The position numbers and the translations under genes are program-made. Shown piece by piece: positions 8,441 through 17,646 of a stretch of 53,676 bases of DNA. This DNA comes from Lactobacillus bombicola (lineage in GTDB: Bacteria; Bacillota; Bacilli; Lactobacillales; Lactobacillaceae), in the NCBI RefSeq assembly GCF_900112665.1, contig NZ_FOMN01000010.1, positions 1 through 53,676 of the forward strand, written 5' to 3'. Under the pieces are notes generated by a model, which saw only the letters and a list, made by a program, of their open reading frames with translations, was not told the DNA's origin and ran no database searches. Positions within the stretch are counted from its first letter, which is position 1, and every line of letters starts with the position of its first letter.

Positions 8441-8933
8441 TCTGAACTAAGGCATCTAGTTTTTTTAGATATTCATTTTCTACATGTAATGCACGATTCT
8501 CTAAACGTAAACGTTCAAGTTCAGTTAACTCTTGAGAAGTATATTTATGCTTCTTTGCTTTAATTTTCTTTTTATGCATTAATGGTCGTCCTTGCTTAAT
8601 AAATAAAGCATCAACACCGCCTTCATTTAATTTTCTTTGCCAATTCGCAATAGTGGAATGTTGTTTAATATTAAAATGATTGGCAGTAATTTGATAGCTG
8701 GCACTATGTTCTTTTCTCCAGTTTAAGACTTCTAATTTAAATTGACCACTATATCTTGTCTTAGAAAAGCTTTTTTCCAGGCCTCTGTTACCATACTGTT
8801 GATAATTATTGATCCAACCATCAATAGATCTACGTGATGTGATATGTAATTGCTCTTGAATTTCTTTTGTACTAAATCCTCATTGATACAAATCTACTGC
8901 TTCTAATTTTGTTTTTAGTAAATATTTAGACAT
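8409..8933 (-). pseudogene. IS3-family OrfA (helix-turn-helix), nonsense mutation
   Basis: A 175-codon frame begins MSKYLLKTKLEAVDLYQ and is stopped by TGA at codon 18 (8880-8882), then continues GFSTKEIQEQLHITSRRS with helix-turn-helix segments and a C-terminal leucine-zipper-like region (ELERLRLENRALHVENEYL). OrfA normally provides the DNA-binding part of the OrfAB transposase. With the stop the element should not move by itself. Confidence 0.85.
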
Positions 8934-9005
8934 AAGAAAACCCTCGAATTGGAATCTTTGTCCAATTCCGGGGGTTAACTTCATCAGTGTTGCGGTTTTT
9001 TGATT

Positions 9006-9578
9006 TTACTTATTTCCTTCAGCTCTTGACTTATATACACCTTCAGCCGTATTAATTACCAATTCTTCTCCATCTTTAATAAAATCAGGAACTTGCACAA
9101 CTAGACCAGTTTCCATAGTTGCTGGTTTACCTGTACCAGTGACTGTGGCACCCTTAATTCCAGGCTCTGTATGTACTACCTTCATTACTACTGTTGCTGG
9201 AAGTTCGACCCCTAGAAGGTTACTATCGTTAGCAAATTCAAGTTGCACTTGAATATTAGGAATTAAGTAAAGCTTGTCGTCACCCAATTTTTCACTAGTA
9301 ACTTCATACTGTTCGTAAGTTTCTGAATCCATAAAGGTATAAGTATCCCCTTCATTATACAAAAACTGGGCATTTTTCTTAGTAATATCAATTAATTCAA
9401 CCTTTTCTGTCGGTCGCATTGTTTTATGAACTACTGCTCCACTTTCAATATTACGCAAATCCATTTGCATAACGGTATTTCCTTTACCTGGTTTATGATG
9501 GTTAGCTTTTAAGACCCGTATCAACTTACCATCCTGACTAAAAACCATACCCTTTTTCAAATTAATTGCCTGTACCAA
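9006..9578 (-). CDS. efp: Translation elongation factor P
   Basis: This 190-residue protein has the three-domain EF-P layout. The N-terminal KOW-like domain contains the loop HHKPGKGN with Lys32, the residue that is modified in many bacteria. EF-P relieves ribosomes stalled at polyproline. The C-terminal OB domains (LPATVVMKVVHTEPGIKGATVTG; VQVPDFIKDGEELVINT) are complete. The IS end lies 22 bp beyond the stop and has probably cut the gene's terminator. Confidence 0.95.
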   Translation of the reverse strand: MVQAINLKKGMVFSQDGKLIRVLKANHHKPGKGNTVMQMDLRNIESGAVVHKTMRPTEKVELIDITKKNAQFLYNEGDTYTFMDSETYEQYEVTSEKLGDDKLYLIPNIQVQLEFANDSNLLGVELPATVVMKVVHTEPGIKGATVTGTGKPATMETGLVVQVPDFIKDGEELVINTAEGVYKSRAEGNK

Positions 9579-9783
9579 TTTTTTACTCCTTAAATGCTTA
9601 ATTAGAAATGACTAAAAATAACTAAGTCCTCACTAGAGGCAATGTGAGTTTTTTAATCAATCATAAATAAATCTTATTCATCTAATTAATTATAGCAAAC
9701 TTGTCCTTCTCGCTACAAAAATAGTTAAATTATGGCAGACATTAACTACTTTACTTTTTACTATTTTTATTTCTTTAATATAA

Positions 9784-10770
9784 TCAATTTTGCTTACTAC
9801 CAATTTTTTGCTCAACAGCTTTTTGATAAATTGTTTTAGCCGTCATTAAATCTTGCGCAGCTATTCCTACTGTTTCAAAGAAAATTACTTCTTGATCATT
9901 TTCACGTCCCACAAGTTCGCCACTAATTACACGGCCGATTTCGCCAGTAAGCTTGGCTTGCGAAATTAACCCCTTATTTAAAGGAATAATCAAGTCACCA
10001 GATTCCGCTAAAACTGCCGCTTGCGAATCAAAATAAATTTTATCAGCCCTAGTTACTAACTCCGCTGGAGTTTCCTCCATCTGTGGCTGATAAGAACCTA
10101 CACCGCAAATAGTTGCGCCTGCTTTAATATAACTAGCATCATAAACCGGTGTAGTTGAAAGCGTCACTGAAATAATAACATCAGCTTCTTTAATTGCAGT
10201 ATTAGCTGATTCAACCGCCATAATTTTAGTCTGATATTTAGCAAATTTTTGCTGCATTTCTTGTGCAAATCTTGTTGCTCTTACAAAATCTAAATCACTA
10301 ACTTGAACTAACGCTGGCTTACAAATAAGCAACATTGCTTCTAACTGCGTAGCAGCTTGACCACCCGTCCCAATTAAGGCTCCCTTATGGCAATCTTTTT
10401 TAGCAAGGTATTTTAGAGCCACACCAGATGCAGCGCCCGTTCGTAATTGTGTCACATAATTACCATCCAAAATTGCATTAATTTCGCCAGTTTGAGTATC
10501 AATATTTAATACTTGGGCATTTATCGAGGGTCTACCCTTATTAATATTTTCGGGAAACATGTTCAGAACTTTTACACAAGCAGCATTATATGCTTCACAA
10601 AAAGCGGGCATACATAAAAAACTATCTTTACCGTTACTTTTAACAATTTGGGTTCTTAGCGGAACATCAACCTTACCTGCAGAAAAATATTCAAAGGCAT
10701 CCTGTACTGCACTGATACAATCTTCTATTGAATAACACATTTCAATATCATTTTTTGTCAAAATTAACAT
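9784..10770 (-). CDS. Ornithine cyclodeaminase / mu-crystallin family protein
   Basis: This 328-residue NAD(P)-dependent enzyme family member has N-terminal DCISAVQDAFEYFSAGKVDVPLR, substrate-site sequence NINKGRPSINAQVLNIDTQTGE, and the Rossmann motif GTGGQAATQLEAM (residues ~133-145). Members deaminate and cyclise ornithine to proline, or act as ketimine reductases or alanine dehydrogenases; sequence alone does not settle the substrate. It lies just before coaA on the same strand, 31 nt apart. Confidence 0.85.
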   Translation of the reverse strand: MLILTKNDIEMCYSIEDCISAVQDAFEYFSAGKVDVPLRTQIVKSNGKDSFLCMPAFCEAYNAACVKVLNMFPENINKGRPSINAQVLNIDTQTGEINAILDGNYVTQLRTGAASGVALKYLAKKDCHKGALIGTGGQAATQLEAMLLICKPALVQVSDLDFVRATRFAQEMQQKFAKYQTKIMAVESANTAIKEADVIISVTLSTTPVYDASYIKAGATICGVGSYQPQMEETPAELVTRADKIYFDSQAAVLAESGDLIIPLNKGLISQAKLTGEIGRVISGELVGRENDQEVIFFETVGIAAQDLMTAKTIYQKAVEQKIGSKQN

Positions 10771-10801
10771 TATTTTCTCCTTGATAATTAAACTTCATAA
10801 G

Positions 10802-11716
10802 CTAGATTTGTTTAAGATAAATTTGATCAATAATATGACCAGCTGTTTTATGTAAAATTAAGCCTGCACGCTGTTTAGTCGGAGCTATATATTCGCGCAA
10901 ATTAACCAAATTGACCATCTGCCATGTATCTTGTGCCAGTTGCAAAGCATCTTGCCGTGGACCGTTGGCCATTTTGTAATAAAAATTATCTGGATTATTT
11001 TTATTGAGTTCTAACACCCGAATAAACCTCTGCATAAACCATTTTTCAATTAATTCTTCTTGTGCATCAACATAAATCGAAAAGTCGAAAAAATCACTGG
11101 TTACAATTTGACCATTAGTTGGTAATTGCAAAGTATTAATACCTTCAATAATCAGAATATTAGGTCGTTTTACATGACCATACTTACCTGGAACAATATC
11201 ACTTAACTCTTGCGAATACAATGGGTAAGCTATTTCCTTTTTTCCACCTAATACATCTTGCAGAAAATCACTAAGTAGGTTCATATCATAGCTTTCGGGA
11301 AAACCCTTGCGTTCAAACAAATTACGTCTTTTTAATTCGCGATTAGAGTAAATAAAACCATCTGTCGTCATTAAGTGTACCTTTAAACTAGGATACGTTC
11401 GGCTTAAGAGCATCTGTAAAAGGCGAGCTATAGTGGATTTACCAACCGCAACTGATCCAGAAATACCAATAATAAACGGTGCAGCATCCACCTTTTGCAA
11501 TAAAAATTCCCGTTGCTTTTGCTGTAAGGAACATTTTTCTTGATACATTAAATAAAGATATGAAACTAATGTACTATAAATTTCTTGAACATCAGTTAAA
11601 TTGATAACGTCACCTAAGGATTTGATTTTTGTAAGTTCTTCCGGTGTGACTTGGACTTTGCTTTCAGGGGATAATGCCGCCCATTCGTCCCGCTTAAAAC
11701 GTAAATAATTTTTCAT
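10802..11716 (-). CDS. coaA: Pantothenate kinase, type I
   Basis: This 304-residue protein has the P-loop GSVAVGKS (residues 87-94) and typical CoaA pieces: MTTDGFIYSN, RKGFPESYD, YSQELSDIVPG, and DIVPGKYGHVKRPNILIIEGIN. It phosphorylates pantothenate, the first step of coenzyme A synthesis. Length fits the bacterial type I enzyme. It is probably co-transcribed with the cyclodeaminase-like gene that follows it. Confidence 0.95.
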   Translation of the reverse strand: MKNYLRFKRDEWAALSPESKVQVTPEELTKIKSLGDVINLTDVQEIYSTLVSYLYLMYQEKCSLQQKQREFLLQKVDAAPFIIGISGSVAVGKSTIARLLQMLLSRTYPSLKVHLMTTDGFIYSNRELKRRNLFERKGFPESYDMNLLSDFLQDVLGGKKEIAYPLYSQELSDIVPGKYGHVKRPNILIIEGINTLQLPTNGQIVTSDFFDFSIYVDAQEELIEKWFMQRFIRVLELNKNNPDNFYYKMANGPRQDALQLAQDTWQMVNLVNLREYIAPTKQRAGLILHKTAGHIIDQIYLKQI

Positions 11717-11830
11717 TAATATGCTTCCCTAAATTTATTTTATTCTATTATAAATCAAAAATAGCACCCCATTCTAAAAGGCTAAAACATTAACTAAAAT
11801 TGAATAGTCTTATAGAATAGTTTCTCTCCA

Positions 11831-11866
11831 AAATAAAAACTCGTATCAATATACGAGTTTTTATTT
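11831..11866. terminator. Bidirectional terminator after the GNAT gene
   Basis: A perfect 16-bp stem (11831-11846 with 11851-11866) has a 4-nt loop and is A-rich on one side and T-rich on the other. Its outer arm overlaps the stop codon of the 11865-12314 gene. Confidence 0.9.
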
Positions 11867-12314
11867 ATAAATTGTAATACATCATAATATGTTTTACACC
11901 AGCTTCATCAAATACATCACCTTGTGCCTGATAGCCCAAAGAATCATAAAAAGGCTTAGCCTGCAGCTGTGCATGACAATATAATTGGCTTATCCCCTTT
12001 TGTCTTAAGTATTTATGTACTTGCGCCATCATTTCTGCACCAAGATGTTGCCCACGTAAATTACTATCAACAGCAACTCGACCTAGCATCCACTTATTAT
12101 TTTCTACAAAAATACGACAAACCGCTAACGCCTTAGTTTGTTTTTGATTCAAAAGAAAAACATGAATTGCCTCTAGGTCCTGATCGTCAAGCTCGGGATC
12201 AATAATTTTTTGTTCACAAACAAATGTATCTGCGCGTAAACGTTCAATACAAAACATTTCACGTCCAGACATATCAGCAATTTTTTTAAATGAAAAATCT
12301 TTCCTATCTATCAT
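11865..12314 (-). CDS. GNAT-family N-acetyltransferase
   Basis: This 149-residue protein has the acetyl-CoA-binding motif A, LGRVAVDSNLRGQHLGAEMM (residues ~77-96), and the C-terminal YCHAQLQAKPFYDSLGYQAQG segment of ElaA-like acetyltransferases. The substrate is unknown. It follows the helD remnant by 9 nt on the same strand. Confidence 0.88.
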   Translation of the reverse strand: MIDRKDFSFKKIADMSGREMFCIERLRADTFVCEQKIIDPELDDQDLEAIHVFLLNQKQTKALAVCRIFVENNKWMLGRVAVDSNLRGQHLGAEMMAQVHKYLRQKGISQLYCHAQLQAKPFYDSLGYQAQGDVFDEAGVKHIMMYYNL

Positions 12315-12323
12315 TTATGCTAC

Positions 12324-14614
12324 CTACTTTTCAATATAAGTATGTTGATCAACATCGAGCAAGGGACTTTTTTCACCCGTATAAATAATATCAAGCTTGT
12401 ACATTGCCCGTGACGTTATTGTATAAACTAGTTGTGTTTCATCAAGCTTATGATAATTATTCTTTGAAGCATCCCACATAATTACGGCATCAAATTCTAA
12501 GCCCTTGGCCAGATAGGATGGAATGACTAACGTACCATCAACTAATCGCTGATTTGCTGTAGCAATCAAAACTGCTTTAGTTCCATTGGCTTTTAATTTT
12601 TGAGCAACAACTTGCGCACTAGCTAAATCTTTCGTAATAATTGCCGTAGTCAGTTTATCTATGTTATTTTGCTTAAGAATTTCGGTTAAGACATGGATAG
12701 CTTCACTATCTGACCTTTGCCACAGAGTAGGTTTTGGTCCTTGTCGATTAAACGATTCAATTTTCTCACCTTGACGCAGAACTTGCTTAGTAAAGTCCGT
12801 TAATTGTTTGGTTGATCGATATGACTTAGTCAGCTGCACCACAGTGGTTTTTTAGGATCAAATAAATTACTAATTTGTTTCAGCAAGGTGCTGCTCTCAT
12901 CTTTAGTAAAAATAGCCTGATTCAGATCACCCAACATAGTAAATTTGGCCCGTGGGAAATTATATTTCAAATAACATAATTGGAAGGGAGTATAATCTTG
13001 AATCTCATCAATAAAAGCATAGCGCATTTCATAGTCAACATGTCGTCCCGTTAACAAATCATATAAGTAAAGATATGCTGAAACATCATTCATATGGATA
13101 TAATGCTTAGTAAAACTTTCTTTTACACTTAGAATATGCTTAGACCAATCGGCTAAACTAATTCCCCACTTGGATAAATCAGTCATTTTAGGGACCGCCC
13201 GTAAGAAATTGAGATATTGTAAACGCATGTTAATAAAATTATTGCGCTTAATCTGCTGAAACACCGTATTTAAGGACTTAATTACAATTTTTCGGCTTAA
13301 GAATTTTTCTTCTTTTTCTTCTGATTCAAATTCTTGATCTGGATGATCGTATAATTGCATTAATTGTTCACGACTTAAATTTTGAATTTCTTCGGCCACC
13401 CAATTTTTCTTAGCTTCAGTATTAATCTTTCGATTAAGAAGCTTAATTAATTCTTCACGTGTTGCGTCAATTCGATTACTTAAATTATAATTTTCGTTGA
13501 ATGAATAATAAAGTTCACCGATTTTTTCTTTATCAAAAAAAGGACGCTTTTGATTACGAAAATAGATATTTTTAAAAACGACCCCATGCTGATTAAGGTA
13601 TTTAGCATAATGAGTCATCAGCTTAAAAAAGTGCGTCGAATCTTTCAAACGACTAATTGCCGAATCAGCAACCTGATCTTCAAACTGGTCAAATAAATTC
13701 TCTACCTCCATGCCTGGTAAGCGTCTAGCCACAAATTGCCAATAGGTCATTTGAACCATATTTTGCTCACCCATTTCGGGTAATACGTTTTTAATATAGT
13801 CATTGAACAACTGATTAGGGCTAAACATAATGACATCGCTACTTTTCAAATTACCACGATAACGATATAGCAAATAGGCAATTCTTTGTAAAATAGCTGA
13901 TGTTTTACCTGAACCAGCTGCTCCTTGAACAAAAAGTAAATCCGCGCTAGTATTTCTGATAATTTTGTTTTGTTCGCGCTGAATTGTTGTAACAATTGAT
14001 TTCATTTGCGTACTAGATTTTTCCCCTAGTACCTCTAAAAGCATCTGATCACCAATTGATTCATCGGTATCAAACATGTTGATAATCTTGCCGTTTTCAA
14101 TCATAAACTGACGTTTTTTACTCATTTCAACTGTAATTTCACCTTCAGGTGACATGTAAGAAACCTGCCCCAACTTGCCATCATAATAAATTGAAGAAAT
14201 TGGTGCACGCCAGTCATAAATCAAAAAATGGTTGTCCTTATCTGCAAATGAACTCAATCCAATATAAATAGTCTCTAATTGTTGGCCATTTTCTTTAAAA
14301 TCTACGCGCGCAAAATAAGGTCGCTTCTCTAGCTTTTGCACAATTCCCAACTGTTTAGCCGCATGTTGCCAAGCGTTTTCACGTTCATCAAGCAATTGCT
14401 GCTGCTGATGAATAGACAAGGCTGTTTCCATTGACGTAGAATAACCATCATAATCTAATTTTACATCATCATAAAAGTGAGAATTAAGTTCCTTAGCTTC
14501 TCCCGCAGCAGATTTTATTGATGAAGACAATTCAGACTTTTTAGCTCTAATCATTTTTAAAATTTGTTTGAGATGATTTTGTTCAAACTCTTTATCATCC
14601 ATCGCATTTGTCAT
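12324..14614 (-). pseudogene. helD: RNA polymerase recycling ATPase HelD, frameshifted
   Basis: Two overlapping frames cover one UvrD/Rep-like protein. The 12830-14614 part (594 residues) has Walker A GAAGSGKT at 231-238 and Walker B FIDEIQDYTPFQL. The 12324-12842 part (172 residues) has the C-terminal motifs GLEFDAVIMWD and TSRAMYKLDIIYTG. Adding one A to an A6 run on the coding strand (T6 at 12848-12853 on plus) joins them as LFDPKKTTVVQLTKSYRST. HelD frees stalled RNA polymerase. The break is either a real inactivating deletion or a homopolymer sequencing error. Confidence 0.9.
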
Positions 14615-14791
14615 AAGGTCACCTATTTTCTCAAAACTTGCATATTATTTTAACATGAAATCGGATTAATATATAATTCTTTAGTTTATTTGTAAAAAAT
14701 ATGAAAAATCATGAAAGTTAATCTAATTATGTTTATAATTTGATTAATAGCATTGGCATTTTTTATTTAAAGTAAATTGGAGTTGAGTAAT

Positions 14792-15424
14792 ATGAAAAGT
14801 TTTAACTATTTTCTAGTCAAATTAACTTGTGCGCTCATGACTGTGATAATTTTGCGCAATTTTATTTTTGATGAAAGTTTATCGATTATTAAATGCAATA
14901 GCCAGGTTGTTTATGCGCGAAAGTCAAAGCAGACTAGTAAAAATAGTAAAACTAAAGCCGTTACCGGCAATCACTGGCGTTGGCAAAAGCCTAGAGCCAA
15001 AGTTTACATCGATTTAAATGATAATCCAGACATGATTTCTGCCACTAATGATGCAATTAGTGCATGGAATAGAACTAGAGTCTTTACATTCAGTAAAACT
15101 AAAAATAAGAAAAAGGCCGACATTACAATTAGTCAGGTCTATCATCCCTATACTAATTATGCTGGTTTTACCACCTTTCAATATTATCTTAAAACTGGCT
15201 TTTTATATGAGGCAGCTGTTAACTTAAATATCTACTATTTACAAAATTTTTCTAATTACTATTACAATTATGAGCGGATCGTCAATACGGTTGAGCACGA
15301 ACTAGGTCATGCAATTGGTCTTAAACATAACAATATAAAAAAATCAGTGATGTATCCTGCTCAATCACTTTATCCCATCGAGCCAATTGATATTGCCAAT
15401 GCCAAAAAACTCTATCATAAATAA
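14792..15424 (+). CDS. Secreted matrixin-like zinc metalloprotease
   Basis: This 210-residue protein has an N-terminal hydrophobic signal or anchor (FNYFLVKLTCALMTVIILRNFIF). Its zinc-binding motif HELGHAIGLKH has H169, E170, H173 and H179, with a Met-turn Met187 in KSVMYP, the pattern of metzincin/matrixin proteases. The upstream strands fit the fold (KVYIDLNDNPDMISATNDAISAWN; ADITISQVY). The start at 14792 has GGAG 9 nt before it; a TTG at 14777 is less likely. Targets are unknown. Confidence 0.82.
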   Translation: MKSFNYFLVKLTCALMTVIILRNFIFDESLSIIKCNSQVVYARKSKQTSKNSKTKAVTGNHWRWQKPRAKVYIDLNDNPDMISATNDAISAWNRTRVFTFSKTKNKKKADITISQVYHPYTNYAGFTTFQYYLKTGFLYEAAVNLNIYYLQNFSNYYYNYERIVNTVEHELGHAIGLKHNNIKKSVMYPAQSLYPIEPIDIANAKKLYHK

Positions 15425-15446
15425 TTAAAAGTACAAGGAAAGAATC

Positions 15447-16091
15447 ATGAAAAGAATCTACATTATACGCCACGGTCAAACTTATATAAATCGTTATAAT
15501 AAAATGCAGGGATGGTGTGATACACCGCTAACCGAAACAGGTATTGCAACAGCGGAACATGTAGGTGAAATACTTCAAAATATCCCCTTTGATATTGCCT
15601 TATCTAGTGATTTAAAACGAGCTAATGATACCTGCGATTTTATTATTAAGCACAATATTAACCGCGACGAAATTCAACATCTAGCAACACCCTTATTTCG
15701 TGAACAATTTTATGGCTATTTCGAAGGCATGGATACAGATATGGCTTGGCAAATGATTGGTGGTCCACATGGTTATCAGAATCATTATGACATTTTTAAA
15801 AACGAATCGATTGACACCATTAAAGATTGGATTAAGGAAGCTGATCCCTTTCACGAAGCAGAAAATGCTAAAGAATATTGGTCAAGACTTGATCAGGGCT
15901 TTAAACTAATCCATCAACTTGATGGTGCAGAAAATATTTTACTGGTTACCCATGGTTTTACAATTCGCAGTATTGCCGCACGCTTTGGGGATTATGATAT
16001 TAGTGTCGGACCACGCAACGCATCAATTACCATCATGCATATGACTGATTCAAATCAAAAAGTTATTTCATATAATAAAATGAAAATCTAA
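15447..16091 (+). CDS. Histidine phosphatase family protein
   Basis: This 214-residue protein has the phosphoglycerate-mutase-like signature RHGQTYINRYNKMQGWCDTPLTETG at the N-terminus (catalytic His9), FREQFYGYFEGMD mid-protein, and the second catalytic His in LLVTHGFTIRSIAARF. It is likely a cytoplasmic phosphatase of unknown substrate. It starts 22 nt after the protease gene and shares its strand. Confidence 0.9.
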   Translation: MKRIYIIRHGQTYINRYNKMQGWCDTPLTETGIATAEHVGEILQNIPFDIALSSDLKRANDTCDFIIKHNINRDEIQHLATPLFREQFYGYFEGMDTDMAWQMIGGPHGYQNHYDIFKNESIDTIKDWIKEADPFHEAENAKEYWSRLDQGFKLIHQLDGAENILLVTHGFTIRSIAARFGDYDISVGPRNASITIMHMTDSNQKVISYNKMKI

Positions 16092-16122
16092 AAAGCCAGG
16101 GACCTAATTGCCCTGGTTTTTT
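16091..16122 (+). terminator. Terminator of the phosphatase gene
   Basis: Stem CCAGGG (16096-16101) with CCCTGG (16111-16116) is extended by an A-tract/T-tract pairing and followed by T6. Confidence 0.85.
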
Positions 16123-16149
16123 AGATTATTGGGCTATTTGCAAAAATAA

Positions 16150-16860
16150 CTAGCCGCCAAAGTAAACTTTTTGTACTTCAGGATTAGTAAGTAGTTCCTG
16201 CCCCGTTCCAGACAACTGAATCGTGCCCGTAGCCAAAACATACCCGCGATCAGCAATCGCTAAAGCTTGCTTAGCATTTTGCTCGATCAATAAAATTGTC
16301 GTTCCTTTCTCATTTAATTCCTTAATAATTGCAAAAATTTTTTGAATAAACAAAGGGGATAACCCCATTGAAGGTTCATCTAGTAAGAGTAGCTTAGGCT
16401 TAACCATTAACGCGCGCCCAATTGCTAACATCTGCTGCTCGCCACCAGATAATGTTGCTGCATCTTGATTACGTCTTTTTTTCAAAATAGGAAACTTTTG
16501 AAAAATTTCAGCATAACTATGTTCAATTTCGGCGCGATTTTTTTGTAAGAAAGCACCCAGCTGTAAATTTTCCATTACGGTCATGCCAGCAAAAATATGA
16601 CGACCTTCCGCAACTTGTGAAATACCAGCTTGGACAATTTGGGGGGCTTTATTACGTTGAATTTCATTTCCTTGATAAATAATTCCCCCACTTTTGGGCT
16701 TTAACAAACCAGAAATAGTCTTAACTATGGTCGTTTTTCCTGCACCATTTGCCCCAATCAGGGTCACAATTTCACCTTGATTAATATTAAAGCTAACTCC
16801 TTTAACAGCTTGAATGACACCATAGTTTACAGATAAGTTTTGAACTTCTAACATTGCCAT
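16150..16860 (-). CDS. livF: Branched-chain amino acid ABC transporter ATPase LivF
   Basis: This 236-residue ATPase has Walker A GANGAGKT (36-43), ABC signature LSGGEQQMLAIGRAL and Walker B LLLLDEPSMGL. The short length and IFAIIKELNEKGTTILLIEQNAKQAL are typical of LivF. It forms the ATPase pair with LivG and directly abuts livG (adjacent coordinates). It is the last gene of the operon. Confidence 0.93.
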   Translation of the reverse strand: MAMLEVQNLSVNYGVIQAVKGVSFNINQGEIVTLIGANGAGKTTIVKTISGLLKPKSGGIIYQGNEIQRNKAPQIVQAGISQVAEGRHIFAGMTVMENLQLGAFLQKNRAEIEHSYAEIFQKFPILKKRRNQDAATLSGGEQQMLAIGRALMVKPKLLLLDEPSMGLSPLFIQKIFAIIKELNEKGTTILLIEQNAKQALAIADRGYVLATGTIQLSGTGQELLTNPEVQKVYFGG

Positions 16861-17643
16861 CTAATCAGCACCTTCTCCCAAATATGCCTTAATCACTTGA
16901 GGATTTGCTTTAATTTGCGCCGGCTCTCCAGATGCTAAAACTTTTCCTTGATCAAGCACATAAATTCTTTGTGCTAAATTCATTACCAATGACATATCAT
17001 GTTCAATTAACAATACAGTAATTTTGAACTGCTCTTGGATATATTTAATCAAATCGGTTAAATCTGCTGTTTCTTCTGGATTCATTCCAGCTGCTGGCTC
17101 ATCTAAAAAGAGAATTTGGGGATGTGTTGCCAGAGCACGAACTATTTCTAGACGCCGTTGTATCCCATAAGGTAAATTTTTAGCTAACGTTTGTTCCTCA
17201 GCGGATAAGTTAAAAATTTCCAATAATTGGTGCGCTTCACTCTTCATTTCTTGTTCGGTTCTGTAAAAACTAGGCAAGCGTAAAACAGCTGTCATGAACC
17301 CTTCTTTATACTTACTAGTCATCGCTGTTAAAACATTTTCCATTACTGATAAATTTTTAAATAGTCTAATATTTTGAAAAGTACGCGACAAGCCTAAATC
17401 AGCAATTTGCATTGCATTTTTATGAGTCAAATCATATTTTTGCTTATTAGTTTGTAAATCTATAACGCCACTAGTTGCTGGAACCATACCCGTCAATAAA
17501 TTAAATAAGGTGGTCTTACCGGCACCATTAGGTCCAATTAGCGCAACCAATTCATGTTCATTCAGATAAAGCGATACATCATCAACAGCTGTTAATCCGC
17601 CAAATTTACGAACCACATGCTCAACTTGCAATAAGTGTTCCAT
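16861..17643 (-). CDS. livG: Branched-chain amino acid ABC transporter ATPase LivG
   Basis: This 260-residue ATPase has Walker A GPNGAGKT and the LivG-type long insert LGLSRTFQNIRLFKNLSVMENVLTAM. Its degenerate signature reads LPYGIQRRLEIVRAL, where LSGGQ is replaced, as is usual for LivG, and Walker B is ILFLDEPAAGMNPEE. It pairs with LivF on the inner face of the membrane. Confidence 0.93.
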   Translation of the reverse strand: MEHLLQVEHVVRKFGGLTAVDDVSLYLNEHELVALIGPNGAGKTTLFNLLTGMVPATSGVIDLQTNKQKYDLTHKNAMQIADLGLSRTFQNIRLFKNLSVMENVLTAMTSKYKEGFMTAVLRLPSFYRTEQEMKSEAHQLLEIFNLSAEEQTLAKNLPYGIQRRLEIVRALATHPQILFLDEPAAGMNPEETADLTDLIKYIQEQFKITVLLIEHDMSLVMNLAQRIYVLDQGKVLASGEPAQIKANPQVIKAYLGEGAD

Positions 17644-17646
17644 GCC

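Larger units (their letters stand above)
7501..8983 (-). mobile_element. Degenerate IS3-family insertion sequence
   Basis: The element is 1483 bp. Imperfect terminal inverted repeats start TGAAGCTAACCCC at 7501 and, read on the minus strand, TGAAGTTAACCCC at 8983. Both transposase frames lie on minus and carry disabling changes: a TGA in orfA codon 18, a TAA in orfB, and a one-base deletion. The right end contains a strong hairpin (8940-8975). No target duplication is visible (GCATT before, TCAGT after), so the flanks have been rearranged. Confidence 0.88.

Noticed and set aside
9629-9654. CTCAC...GTGAG plus T6 on plus, between efp and the cyclodeaminase-like gene
   Set aside because: It would end a plus-strand transcript, but no plus-strand gene lies upstream. 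The stem is only 5 bp, so it was not listed as a terminator.
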